Source: Diacronema lutheri (Eukaryota > Haptophyta > Pavlovophyceae > Pavlovales > Pavlovaceae). From it: a stretch of 64,000 nucleotides of DNA. This document shows, one piece after another, positions 42,901-52,291 of the stretch. The translations under genes and the position numbers were made by a program. Within the stretch, counting starts at the first letter, position 1. Every line of letters starts with the position of its first letter. Location of the stretch: contig JAGTXO010000050.1 in assembly GCA_019448385.1 (NCBI GenBank), positions 1 to 64,000 of the forward strand. Reading direction: 5' to 3'. The notes under the pieces are model-generated. The model made no database searches, was not told the origin of the DNA, and saw only the letters and a program-made list of their open reading frames with translations.

Positions 42901-43482
42901 GCAGGGCTTGACGGCTGGGCCGCATGCGGCGGCAGGCCTCGAGGTCTGCGCCTCGTCGGGACGCTGGGTGCGCACAGCAAGCTTTGCCCCCAACGTACGC
43001 GCTGCGCTGCGCCCCGTCGCCGCGCCGTGCCGTTCCGCGCGGCGCCAAGCCGCGCGCACGCAGCGCGCTCTGCCTTCGGACTGCACGCGCGACCGCGCCC
43101 AGCGGCGCGCTCATGCGCTCCCGCTCGCGCGCGGCACGGACCCGACCCGCACCTCGCCCATCAGACATTGTTGCCCTACCGAGCCTTCCAGGCGCGGGAG
43201 CGGCGCGAGTTGACTGTCGCAAATGTCAGGCTGCGCGAGGCCGAGCTCGACCGGCTCATCGACCTCGCGCCGTACATGAACGCGGGCGCGATCACGGTGC
43301 ACCCGTCCGCACAGCTCGCGCGCGTGCACCTGCTCTTCCGCTCGCTCGGGCTGCGCCACCTCGCGCTGACGGACTCGTCGAGCACCGTCGTCGGGATCAT
43401 CACGCGCCGCGACATCACGGACGCAACGGCCCGAATAGAGCCCGAGCCTGAGGCGGCGCTCGACGCAGAGCTGCATTTGTAG
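39965..43482 (+). CDS. CLC-type chloride channel/antiporter with CBS domains
   Basis: Membrane anion channel or Cl-/H+ exchanger. Exons 39965-40992, 41108-41748, 41892-42994 and 43165-43482, all GT-AG and frame-exact; 1,029 residues. Cytosolic N-terminus with acidic DFEEVENELTPQRVRDE, first helix LMLALALTLALCVACIAAAL, then the pore motifs GSGIPEIKAYLNG, GKEGPLIHAGAG (the gating Glu present), GAFAAPIGGVLFVLEEA, and SGIFVPTIAIGACLGRAAGE rebuilt across the second splice. A cytosolic end follows with CBS1 (LRAGDVASSPAVCVSEV, FPVTYTHGPGRERKFSGMI), a long Ser/Ala/Pro linker, and CBS2 (LIDLAPYMNAGAITVHPSAQ, LALTDSSSTVVGIITRRDI). The gating Glu is compatible with either channel or exchanger; the unusually long CBS linker is notable. 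Confidence 0.93.
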
Positions 43483-43532
43483 ACAGCAGGGAATCACCCG
43501 CACGTTGGCGTGCCGCCGGGACACCCTGCTGC

Positions 43533-44615
43533 TCAAGGCTTCGGCTCGCGCGCGGCGAGGCTCCTCCCGCGCCTGCGCCTGCTCGCCTCAGAGAGCGCGG
43601 CCCACTCGGAAGGGTACTTTTGGTGAAGGTGGCGGTCCTCTGGCGAGAGACGCGGCACCCAGAACATGGCCGCCGGCTCGAAGAAGAAGTGCGTCACCTG
43701 CGAGAGGCGCGTTGCGTTCGGATCGAGGACCGGGCCGCCGCCGTGGAGCAGCGAGTTGGCCCAGACGATCACGTCGCCGCGCTTGACGTCGGTCATCAGC
43801 TCGCTGGCGAGGCCGCGCTCGGTGATGGTCTCCGCGAGCACGCGCTCGTACAGCGGATACGCCGTCGAGTTGGGCACGACGCCCCTGAGCGGCAGGTCCT
43901 CGCGGATGCCGAGCTGCGCCATGTCCCACAGTCCGAGGCGGTGCGACCCGGGGTAGACGATGAGCGGGCCTGAGGCAACGTGGACGTCCTCGAGCGCGAG
44001 CCACGCTGCGGCCATCAGCCCGCGCGTGGGGAGCGTGTCGAAGTGCGTGACGTCGCTGTGCGCCGGCTGGGCCGTGCCGTACTTGAAGTTGAGCGTCTGG
44101 AACGCAAAGGGCGTGCGCTCGTGCAAGAAGGCGAGGAACCCCTCGGTGTCCGTATCCGTTGCAATGTCCAGAACGGCCGGATGCGCAGCGTTGAGCAGCC
44201 TGTCCCGGCCGCCAGCGGTGCGCGTGAAGGCCGCAGCCTGCTCGATCGTCTCCGCGCGCAGCGAGCACGGCGTAAAAATCGTGTAGCCCTGCTCGTGGAA
44301 TTGCTCGTAGAGGAAGCCGTACGATCGACCGCGGCAGTCCTGCCGTTCGTCCTCGAGCTTCTCATGCTCGCGCGGGTCCATCCAATCATGCGGCTTGAGC
44401 GTAAAGTCGTCGGCGCAGCGCACGAGCTCGTGACCGAGCTGTCGCCCGCGCGCAAAGAAGTAGCGTCGGATCGCGATCGTCTTGGAGCCGAAGCGCTCGG
44501 CGATGTGTGAATGTGCCTGCGCGTAGCACAACCAATCGGCATGCGTCATGGCCGAGCGCGGAGTGGCGAGGAGAGGCGCGGCAGAAGCGCCGAGGGCGAC
44601 CAAGAAGCTCAACAT
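43533..44615 (-). CDS. Phytanoyl-CoA dioxygenase (PhyH)-family Fe(II)/2-oxoglutarate oxygenase
   Basis: Single exon, 360 residues. Starts with a hydrophobic leader MLSFLVALGASAAPLLATP that looks like a signal peptide, so the enzyme is probably secreted or in the endomembrane system. The iron-binding triad is visible: the HxD motif in AQPAHSDVTHFDTLPTRG and the distal His in VIVWANSLLHGGGPVLDP, with a downstream Arg (ATRLSQVTHFF) where 2-oxoglutarate is bound. Other conserved parts are WLALEDVHVASGPLIVYPGS and HRLGLWDM. The substrate cannot be told; family members hydroxylate lipids, halogenated or amino-acid-type compounds. Confidence 0.85.
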   Translation of the reverse strand: MLSFLVALGASAAPLLATPRSAMTHADWLCYAQAHSHIAERFGSKTIAIRRYFFARGRQLGHELVRCADDFTLKPHDWMDPREHEKLEDERQDCRGRSYGFLYEQFHEQGYTIFTPCSLRAETIEQAAAFTRTAGGRDRLLNAAHPAVLDIATDTDTEGFLAFLHERTPFAFQTLNFKYGTAQPAHSDVTHFDTLPTRGLMAAAWLALEDVHVASGPLIVYPGSHRLGLWDMAQLGIREDLPLRGVVPNSTAYPLYERVLAETITERGLASELMTDVKRGDVIVWANSLLHGGGPVLDPNATRLSQVTHFFFEPAAMFWVPRLSPEDRHLHQKYPSEWAALSEASRRRRGRSLAAREPKP

Positions 44616-44935
44616 CGCGTTCTCTTCGCCCGCGAAAATAGCCCGCGAAAAACTGAAATAGAATGGACAAGATATACATAGCGAGCTATCTATATATGGT
44701 GCGGTCCGGGCTTGTCCGGTGTCAAGGACATCTGGGACTCATTCATAAAATACGCACAGACCAACCAAAATTTAAGACGTCTTCTAAATGGCCGCTGGGC
44801 AACGAATCAAGCGAGCAACAAGGAGCTCGCAGCGCAGGTCCAGAGCGCAACCCTGTGCACGCCGGCAGCGGGAACGTTCGCCCGGCATGTTAAATATACA
44901 GACGACGCGGGGGGAGGGGGGAAGGGGAGGGAGAA

Positions 44936-44960
44936 GGGGGGGGGGGGGGGGGGGGGGGGG
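44936..44960. repeat. G homopolymer (25)
   Basis: Uninterrupted G run preceded by G-rich imperfect repeats, intergenic. Confidence 0.9.
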
Positions 44961-45382
44961 CGGACGAGTCTGCGGCCTTGTTCGGGGTCAAGGAAGGGAC
45001 GCGAACTCGCCCGGGCGCGTCAGCAGGGGGGGAGGGGAGGGCGTGCACGGGGGCCGAGGCGGGACGATCGACGAACGAGCGGGCAAGATGTCGCACGCAG
45101 CGCAGCGTAAATCCGACGTCAAGGCGACGACCCTGGGCACGCCGGCATACACTTATGACGCTGCCGGGCGCGGCGTATGAAATCGTGTAGTCTCGCGCGG
45201 CGGCACAGGACTGCGCGGGGAACGCAAGGTGAGGCGCATGCGGGAGGAGCAGGACGGAGGGTGGGGGGAGGGTGTTGGGGGCAGAGACAGGAGGGGGAGA
45301 AGGAGGTGCATTACAGGCGCATGAAGGGGGTGGTCCGCCCCCTGCCGCGTACCATCCCCCCTTCCGGCGTGCGCTTCGGACG

Positions 45383-45403
45383 CCCCCCCCCCCCCCCCCC
45401 CCC
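45383..45403. repeat. C homopolymer (21)
   Basis: Uninterrupted C run, intergenic, with a further C-rich tail. Confidence 0.9.
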
Positions 45404-45570
45404 ACCCCCCCCTCGCTACCTTCGTCCCGCTTCGGCCCTGTGTACACCCCTCCGGCCTGGGCCTCCTCCATGCCGACTGGCGTCACAGGCGCTAGCGCCG
45501 CAACAACGGCCGCGGCTGTTCGCGCCTCTGCGCGCGACCGTGCTACGTCCGCTGCGGCTCGGCAGTGGGC

Positions 45571-47135
45571 TCAACATTCGCACGAGCCCTCTTTGAACGC
45601 GCTCTTGAGCATGACTTCCTCCTCCTCGACGATCTCAAAGGGCTCCTCGCTGAGGAGGAAGTCCTTGAAGCCGAGCCGCTTGGTCGGCGGCACTTTGTCG
45701 CCCGGCTGCACGCCCGCGCCCAGCCGCACGTTGAGCTCGCGGAAGCTGACCGACTCGGGCAGCACCTTGGCGGCGAGCCGGCTGAGAGTGAGCCGGCCGT
45801 CCTTGCTCTCGCGCAGCGCCTGCACCGCGCGTCGGCTCAACTCGCCGCGCAGCTCGTCAGCTGAGGCCAACAGGGCGCCTTCGGCGAGTTGCGGCAGAGG
45901 TAGCGGCATGGACGATGGCGGCACTGGCAGCGGCGGCGGTGCGTCATCGGGCTGCGGCGATTCGCACGCGCCGTCGAGCAGCGCGCACGGCACGTTCGGC
46001 TGCTGCGCGCGCGCTGCCGTCGATTGCTCGCCGGTTCGCTTCCGTGCGAGCCGCTGCAGCCGCGCGTCAAGCGCGGTCGGCGTCACGACGAGCGCATTTG
46101 CGCAGAAGTCGTCAAGCGACTGTTGGCAGCGCGCGGCGAGCCGCGCCGCGTCGAGCGGCGCGACATCCGCGAGCAGCCCGCCGGGCAGCGCGCCGTGCTC
46201 GGCGAGCAGGTTGGTCATGAAGACGCCGTCTACTCGTTGCACCTGCACTCGGTCGATGTGTGCGATCACGCCGGATGGGATGACGAGCTCGGGCATGCGC
46301 GCGGAGCTTAGGCGCGCGTGCGACATGCGGAACGCGTCATGCGTCTGCAGGAACTGCGCGCTCGAGAATGTCGGGTTGCGGCGTGCGCGCCGCCGGCTGA
46401 AGAGGAAGGGGTTAAGCATCTCGGCGGCGAGAGAGGCCTGGGCGCCCACCTGCCGCAACCGCTCGACTTTGGACGGGTGGCGGGGCTTGATCATCTTGCA
46501 CTCAAGCGTGAGGAACGACGACGCGCCGTCCCAGAGGACCAGGTCGCCCTGGAACTGCACTCGGCCGCGGCCGCAGCCGGGTGCGATGGGCGCGTCGCGC
46601 GCGCGCGCCGACCATGTGAGCGCGCATGCGCGACGTCGCGCGCGATGCGCGGCACCGCGTGGCACGCGCATGTCACCTGACAGACGCTATGCTTGTTCGC
46701 ATGCACCGCCACGAACCACTCGTACGCGAAGAGGTAGGGTGTGCGGCCGAAAAGCCACCTCCGGTTGACGGCGCACCATTGGTGGAGGATCCGCTCGTCG
46801 AGGTCGGGCACGCGCTGCGGAATCGGGCTGAGGATAAGGCGACTCACGCGCGCATCGAGCTCCTCCACGGCGGCGCGCGCGCACTGGAGCGGTGGCGCGG
46901 GCCCGATGCCTGGCGCATCTGATGGCGCCGAGAGCCATGCCGGTCCGGCGCCCAGAAGCGTGCGGATGCGGTCGAGCAGCCGGCCCGACACGGCGGGCGA
47001 CGCGTGCGGCGGCGTGGCCAGCAATGCGGCCGGCAGCGCGGAGCGGGCGCGCACCGCCGCCGTCGCGAGCACATTCCACACCGCATGCGTGCCGTCGCGA
47101 GCGCGTTCCAGCCCGCCCCGCCAAATGCGCGCCAT
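45571..47135 (-). CDS. PD-(D/E)XK-like protein with possible OST-HTH C-terminus
   Basis: Two exons, 47135-46677 and about 46554-45571 (phase 0; acceptor may be 6 nt further on), about 480 residues. Exon 1 has RVSRLILSPIPQRVPDLDER, HQWCAVNRRWLFGR and TPYLFAYEWFVAVHANKHS. Exon 2 opens with GDLVLWDGASSFLTLECKMI, an Asp-x(n)-Glu-x-Lys pattern typical of PD-(D/E)XK nucleases, followed by a Gln helix VERLRQVGAQASLAAEM. The C-terminus GRLTLSRLAAKVLPESVSFR, then KRLGFKDFLLSEEPFEIV, resembles an OST-HTH/LOTUS fold, an RNA-binding wing seen in germline and RNA-processing proteins. Both assignments rest on motif shape. A nucleic-acid enzyme is plausible, its target unknown. Confidence 0.55.
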
Positions 47136-47246
47136 CCTGCGGCAAAATGTTCGGACTGCCGACGGGCTCTCGTCACAGTCAACGCAACGGGCTCACTCAA
47201 CTCATGAGTCCATTGCGGCCGGACGGGCCGGGGCGTGGACGATGGG

Positions 47247-47248
<2 letters not shown>

Positions 47249-47284
<36 letters not shown>
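47249..47284. repeat. G homopolymer (36)
   Basis: Between the start of the 45571-47135 gene and the 3' end of the RGG gene. C-rich on the strand of both genes. Confidence 0.9.
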
Positions 47285-47285
<1 letters not shown>

Positions 47286-47298
47286 GAGGTTGTCGCCT

Positions 47299-49793
47299 TC
47301 AAATGTCGGTACCAAGCGCAAAAATGGTGTGGCTGCTGACCGTCCCGTCCGGCCGCAGAGTCTGCACAATGCCAGGCTCGCACCCGTCGAGCGCGACGCA
47401 GATACAGCCCGAGCTCTCGGGCTGCAACGCCAGCTCGTCGCCCCACGCGAGCTCGATCGTGTCGACGAGCATAGCCACAAGCGTCAGCGCCCTGCGCGCG
47501 CACGAGCGCGCGCGTGGCGCGCGGGTCGGACGCCGCGCGTGGGCGGCCGCGGCTCGCACGAGCGCGTGAGCACGAGGACGCGCGAGGGACGCGCGCGGTG
47601 GCGGCGTGCGCGGCTGCGGCCACGCCGCCGCGCGGCGGTTGCCGCGCCGCATGCGTGCCCACCTCGGCGAGACGCGCCGAACGAGGATGAGGAGGGCGCC
47701 GTTACAAAATCGCCTGGCCGCCATGCGCAAGTTGCTGAGCAGATCCTGCAGCGCGAGGGCCTGGACCTCGTGCGGACGCGTGAGTCGGAGCGCGTGCAGC
47801 GCCTGCTCCTGCGCCAGCGTGAGCCCAACCCCGAAGGCGCGCATGAGCTCGGCCGCGAACGACGCGCAGTCCCCATCGCACCACGCGGAGGCGTTCAGCT
47901 CGACCACGTCCCGCCCCGCGAAGCCGAGCTTGGAGCACACGTGCGAGGTTGGCGTGTTCGCGGGCATTGCCCAAATCCAACCCTCCGCCTCGCCCTGCCC
48001 GCCTCCGGCGCTCTCGCCGCGCGCGCTGCCGGGTGCGCTCAGAGCACCCGCATGGCCAACCGGATCGTGCACCGCGTCGAGCAGCAGGTGCGGCGCGGAA
48101 GGCATGGCGGATCGGCGCGCGGCTGGCTGCGGCATGCACGCCAAGGGCAGCGCGTGCGACGCGCGCTGCGTTTCGTCAAGCTGCGCGCGCGGCATGGGCG
48201 GCGGCGGCGGCGGCTGCGTGCGCAGCTGCGGCTGCCGAGGCGGCGGGCGGCGGGCGGCGAGGGGCGCGCAGATGTCAGCCGGGCGCGCGCGAGCGGCGAG
48301 ACGCGACGGCGCACGCAGCGGCGCACCGACGCGATGGGGGCCGCGAAGTGTTGCGCGGCCACGCCGCCGCCGCCGCCGTCGCCACCGAGTGCGCGACCAT
48401 TGCCGCGCCCGGCGCGCGCGGCGGAAGCACCACGCCCGCCGCCGCCGCCGCCGTGGTCTGTTGCTGCCGCATAGGCGGGACGCGCACACGCGACGCAGTG
48501 CGACGTCCACGTGTCGTCGATCGAGTGCGCAGGGTCGGGCGCGCTCGCGGGTGGCTGAGGCGGAGCGGCGGGCAGCGGCGGCCCGCACCCGCGCGCGCGC
48601 CCGCCGCCAACGTCCAGCGCTGCGACGATGCCGCCGCCGCGCGCGCGCCCGCGCCCGCGCCCGCGCCCGCCACGCCCGCGGCCGACGTCGGTTACAGCGT
48701 CAATCTGCTGGCTGACCGCGAATTCGAAAAGCGGCGCTGCGGCTGAGCCGACCGCGGCGCTCACGGGCGCGCGTGGCTGCGCGTGCTCGTGCGGCGGCGG
48801 GACGTCGTACTCGACGCCACCAGCCCAGCCGCCGTGCGCGCCGGGCAACCCAAAGCCGCGCCCGCCGCCGCGCCCGCCGCCGCGCCCGCCGCCGCGTCCG
48901 TCGCCGCGTCCCCGCCCGTGCGCGCGTGCGTCGCCAGCCGCCGCGTCATGCAGCGCGCGCGGCGCAGCGGCGGCGGCGGCGAGCGCTCCTGGCGCCGGCT
49001 GCTGTGCACGCTGCGGCTGCTGCTGCGCATACGCCTGCACCGCGCCGCCCGACAGCTGCCCGTACGGAGGCGCCGGGGCGCCGGCGTAGGCGGGCGGCGG
49101 CGAATTGAAATGCGGCGCACTCTGCTGCCGGGCCGACGGTGCGTAGCACGACCCGGCGGCGTCGGGCAGAGCGCTGGCGGGCCTGCTGGCGGCGCCACCG
49201 GGGATGACCGTCGCCTGCACGGCCTGCGCGCTCAAGTGCGGCGCGCGCGGCGCGGCGGCGGCGAACCCGAAGCCGCCGCAGCCGTTGGCGCCGAACCGGC
49301 TCGTGCTGGCAGCAAAGCCGGCAGAGCCGTTGCCGAGGGTGTTCGCGGCAACGCTCGCGCCCCGCCCAATTGCACACCCGCCGCCGCAGAGCATGCCCGC
49401 CCCACGCCCGCTTCCCGCGCCGCTCCCGCCGCGCCCGCCTCGCGAAGGCAGTGCGGCAAAGTCGTCCGCGGCGCGCGGCATATCCCTGCCGGCCCCCTTG
49501 TGCCCGTCGGCAACGGGGTGCACGCCGGCGTGTGCCGCGCGCGGAAGCGCGCTCGGTGGACCACGGGGCTGTGGCTGCACGAGCGCGCGAGCCGGCTCGG
49601 CCTTGACGTGCGCGCCCGCGGCGGCCCCGCCCTTGGCGCCGCCGCCGCCCTTCTGCTCTTGCAGCCTGTCCTCCAGAGAGGAAAGCCGGCTCGTGAGCTC
49701 CTCGATCTCTGCCTGCTTGCGTAGGTGCAGCTCCGACTCGAGCACGGCGAGCGTGCGCTTGAGCTCGTCCACCTCCGCGCGGGCCTTGGACAT
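47299..49793 (-). CDS. Coiled-coil RGG-box protein
   Basis: Three exons: 49793-48327, 48231-47714 and 47491-47299; the second intron is GC-AG; all joints frame-exact; 725 residues. An in-frame ATG at 49898 would add 35. The N-terminus is a coiled coil (MSKARAEVDELKRTLAVLES, then LTSRLSSLEDRLQEQ). The middle is Gly/Ala/Gln-rich disorder with RGG/GRG arrays (GRGRGDGRGGGRGGG, VGRGRGGRGRGRGRARGG), typical of RNA-binding and condensate-forming proteins. A short Cys motif follows in DDTWTSHCVACARPAY. The C-terminal folded part has WIWAMPANTPTSHVCSKLGF, ALTLVAMLVDTIELAWGDEL and GTVSSHTIFALGTDI and was not recognised. Probably an RNA-associated protein; no specific function is claimed. Confidence 0.75.
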
Positions 49794-50053
49794 GGTTGGC
49801 CACTCGGAAAGCGGAAAGACGAACTCGCCCTCCTCGTTTGGTCTCCGATTTTGGAGAGATGGCGGGAGGGTCGGCGCTGGCCGGGGCGCGCCATCCAAGC
49901 GCCGCGCCCGCGACTGACGAGCACAAGCTGCACGTCTTGCACCGAGCGCCGTTTAGCACGTCTCCCGCGCTGGCATAGCGTCGCGCCCGGCGTGAGCGGC
50001 GCGGGTGGCGCGAGCTCGGTGGACGCGTCTCCTTCGCCACGCCCGCGCCCGCC
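49794..50053. promoter_or_regulatory. Head-to-head promoter region (RGG gene / RhoGEF)
   Basis: Short interval between the RGG protein start (minus) and the RhoGEF reading frame (plus), so probably a shared promoter. The exact starts on both sides are unsettled and no core motif was recognised. Confidence 0.35.
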
Positions 50054-51073
50054 GTGCTCTCCACGCCGCGCCTTGCCGAGCCCGCCGCCGGCGACCCCGT
50101 CGGCACGATTGACGCGAGCGGTTGGCTCGACGTCGTGTGCGAGCTCGCGAACACCGAGGAGGCGTTCGTGCGCAGGCTGGACGAGCTGGTCGAGCTCGGC
50201 CTTGAGCGCGCTCTGGTTCTCGGAGGACGAGCTCGCGCGCATTTTCTCCAACGTGCGGCAGGTCAGCCGCCGCGCCCTACCGCACCGCGCACCCCTTGAG
50301 TGCGCGGGAACGCGTACTCCGCGCCGGCGCCGACGTGCGGCGCTCAGGCGCGCCACGCGCCTTTGGCGGCAGGTGCGCGAGGTCTCGCTGCACAAGGACC
50401 TGGTCACACGCATGCTTGCGCGCTGGGACCCCGCCTCGCAATGCGTCTCGCACGTGATGTGCGCGCATATGGACGCGCTCGATGTCTCCCTCGCCTACGC
50501 ACACAACTCCGCCGCGCGACGCGCCAGCAGCGAGCATGCGCGGCGACTCAGCCGCGCTGCTCGCGCCGCCAACCGCGACCCGCGGGCGGTGCAGCCTCTG
50601 ACGCGACGCCGGGCGCGCGCTCGAGCGTGGGCGGCCTGCTCGTCTGGCCCGTGCAGCGGCTTTCGCCAAACTTGCTCTTTCTTGCCCGACTTGACGCCGT
50701 GACGCTGCGCGCCCACCCGGAATGCGCGCCGCTGCTCCCGGAATGCGCGCCACTGCTCCCGGACTGCACGCCGCTGCTCCGCTGCCGCGCCGCGCTCGAC
50801 GCGCGGCTGCACGCGCCTAACGACTCGCTCGCCGAGGCTGCCGCCATCCATGCCGCGCTCGCTTTCAAGGCGCGCTTTGTCGGGGTCTCACCGTGCGTCT
50901 CGCAGCACCTCGTCGTGCGTCTCTCGCGGCTCTCGGAGCGGCGACGGCGATCGCGCACCCGTCCCGCCGTCCGCTCGCTCCGCACCGCACACACCGCCGA
51001 CGCACAGCGCGGTCGCCAAGGCCCGACCGAGCCGACCGGCTCAGATGGGCGCTCCGGCCCACTGGCCGCGTGA
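50054..51073 (+). CDS. Dbl-homology RhoGEF
   Basis: Exchange factor for Rho-type GTPases. The DH helices appear in order: WLDVVCELANTEEAFVRRLD (helix 1), WFSEDELARIFSNVRQ joined across intron 50262-50372 (GT-AG, phase 0) to VREVSLHKDLVTRMLARWD, then CVSHVMCAHMDALDVSLAYA, and the hallmark LLVWPVQRLSPNLLFLARLD (usual LIxPVQRxxRYxLLL). One frame step lies near 50205, between LVELGLERA and LWFSEDEL, without room for an intron, and another joins the last block; an indel, sequencing error or unseen GC-AG intron may explain them. A PECAPLLP-type unit is repeated three times after the hallmark. No PH domain was seen. No ATG was found in frame before the DH part, so the start is unknown. Confidence 0.68.
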
Positions 51074-51086
51074 AGGCTGACTCTCA

Positions 51087-52193
51087 TCACACGGAGGCCG
51101 GTCCGCGGCCTTTCTCAGCATCGTACCCAACTCCTTCCTCTCTCTCGTACAGGAGGCCGTCGGCATCGTCGCTCAACTCGTCGTGCAAATGGTCGTCGTA
51201 GCCTTTCCGCGCGCTCTTCTCCTTGAGCGGCTGGTGCGTCGCGCCCTGCGGCTGCACCGCTCGCGCGTACTGGTAGAGCGCGAAACCGCCCATCGAAACA
51301 GTGTAACCGGCGGCCTGGAGCGCGGTCACATCGGCGCCAAAGAGGGGGATGGAGCCGACGACGACGGCGACGTTCTTCATCATCGAGACGACCTTGAAGG
51401 TGACGGAGGAGGTGTTCTTGATCACCGAAAGGATGAGCAGATTGACGACAAAGCCCATCAGCCCTTGCGTCGCGTAGAGCAGCGGGCGCGCGGCCATCTT
51501 TGGCAAGCCGACCGTCAGCATGCCGTCGAGCTCGAGCGCGAGCACGCCGGCGGCGAGGGCGAGCGCGCAGGGCGGCGCGAAGCAAAGCAGGCCCTCGAGC
51601 ACGTGCAGCTTCATCCCAGACATCAGCTTCTGCATCAGCACCACCTTGCCCGCCTCGGCCGTCTCGGCGGCGAGCATGGCGACAAAGCCGGCGAGCACAA
51701 ACGCCGCCTCGCCGTACGACGAGATGGCGACGCCGACGCCGATCACGCAAAGCGACGCGCAGAGCGGGGTAGTAAACGCGTCCACGCCAAAGAGCACGCC
51801 GACGAGCAGCGTGATCACCGGCGTCATGCCCTTGAGCATCTGGATGAACGGGACGGAGATGTACAGGTAGGCGAGGTTGCCAAAGTAGAGCGTCAGCGCG
51901 CCAAAGATGCCGATCGGCAGCGCGCGGCCAAACCAAAATTTGCGCGTGATCTCGACAGTCTGCGGCACCACCTTGAGGTGCACGACCGCCACGTACGAGC
52001 AAAAAGATGACGTCGTCATCCCGAGGCACGAGAGGGCCATCGGGAACCGGAAGCCATCCACGTCCATGATGTACTTGTTGAGGAAGATGATGCCCGAGCT
52101 CGCGATTGACCATGTGAGGCATGAGAGTACCGCGCGCACAACCGAGAACTCGCTCATCTCCGCCTCTGCGGCCCCTCGCGACGGCAGCGCCAC
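51087..52193 (-). CDS. Triose-phosphate/nucleotide-sugar transporter family (DMT) protein
   Basis: Single exon, 368 residues (alternative start Met13, MSEFSVVRAVLSCLTW). About ten membrane helices alternate through the protein, beginning AVLSCLTWSIASSGIIFLNK and including GIFGALTLYFGNLAYLYISV, PFIQMLKGMTPVITLLVGVL (the TPT-family Lys after the QML motif), SYGEAAFVLAGFVAMLAAET and VVSMMKNVAVVVGSIPLFG. The pattern is that of plant and algal TPT/NST-type antiporters of Golgi or plastid envelopes that swap phosphorylated metabolites or nucleotide sugars. The acidic cytosolic tail (DDHLHDELSDDADGLLYERE) is hydrophilic. Substrate unknown. Its stop is 13 bp from the RhoGEF stop. Confidence 0.9.
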   Translation of the reverse strand: MALPSRGAAEAEMSEFSVVRAVLSCLTWSIASSGIIFLNKYIMDVDGFRFPMALSCLGMTTSSFCSYVAVVHLKVVPQTVEITRKFWFGRALPIGIFGALTLYFGNLAYLYISVPFIQMLKGMTPVITLLVGVLFGVDAFTTPLCASLCVIGVGVAISSYGEAAFVLAGFVAMLAAETAEAGKVVLMQKLMSGMKLHVLEGLLCFAPPCALALAAGVLALELDGMLTVGLPKMAARPLLYATQGLMGFVVNLLILSVIKNTSSVTFKVVSMMKNVAVVVGSIPLFGADVTALQAAGYTVSMGGFALYQYARAVQPQGATHQPLKEKSARKGYDDHLHDELSDDADGLLYEREEGVGYDAEKGRGPASV

Positions 52194-52291
52194 TGCGGCA
52201 CCCCGGCCACGCCTCCAAGCCAGCGCGGCGGCGGAGAATCCCTACGACCAGCAAGAAGCGATTTTCTTCACCACCCGTTTTGGCGCGAACA
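52194..52291. promoter_or_regulatory. Bidirectional promoter, transporter / POLD2
   Basis: 98 bp between the divergent start codons (52193 minus, 52292 plus). It must hold both start regions. No TATA-like box seen. Confidence 0.45.

Larger units (their letters stand above)
44616..45570. other. Intergenic, locally AT-rich, homopolymer-rich
   Basis: 44640-44900 is strikingly less GC-rich, with TATACATAGCGAGCTATCTA. A short plus-strand reading there (VKDIWDSFIKYAQTNQNLRR) has unusual composition for the window but no recognised family. 44936-44960 is a G run and 45383-45403 a C run. The pattern could be a small inserted fragment. No firm gene. Confidence 0.4.
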
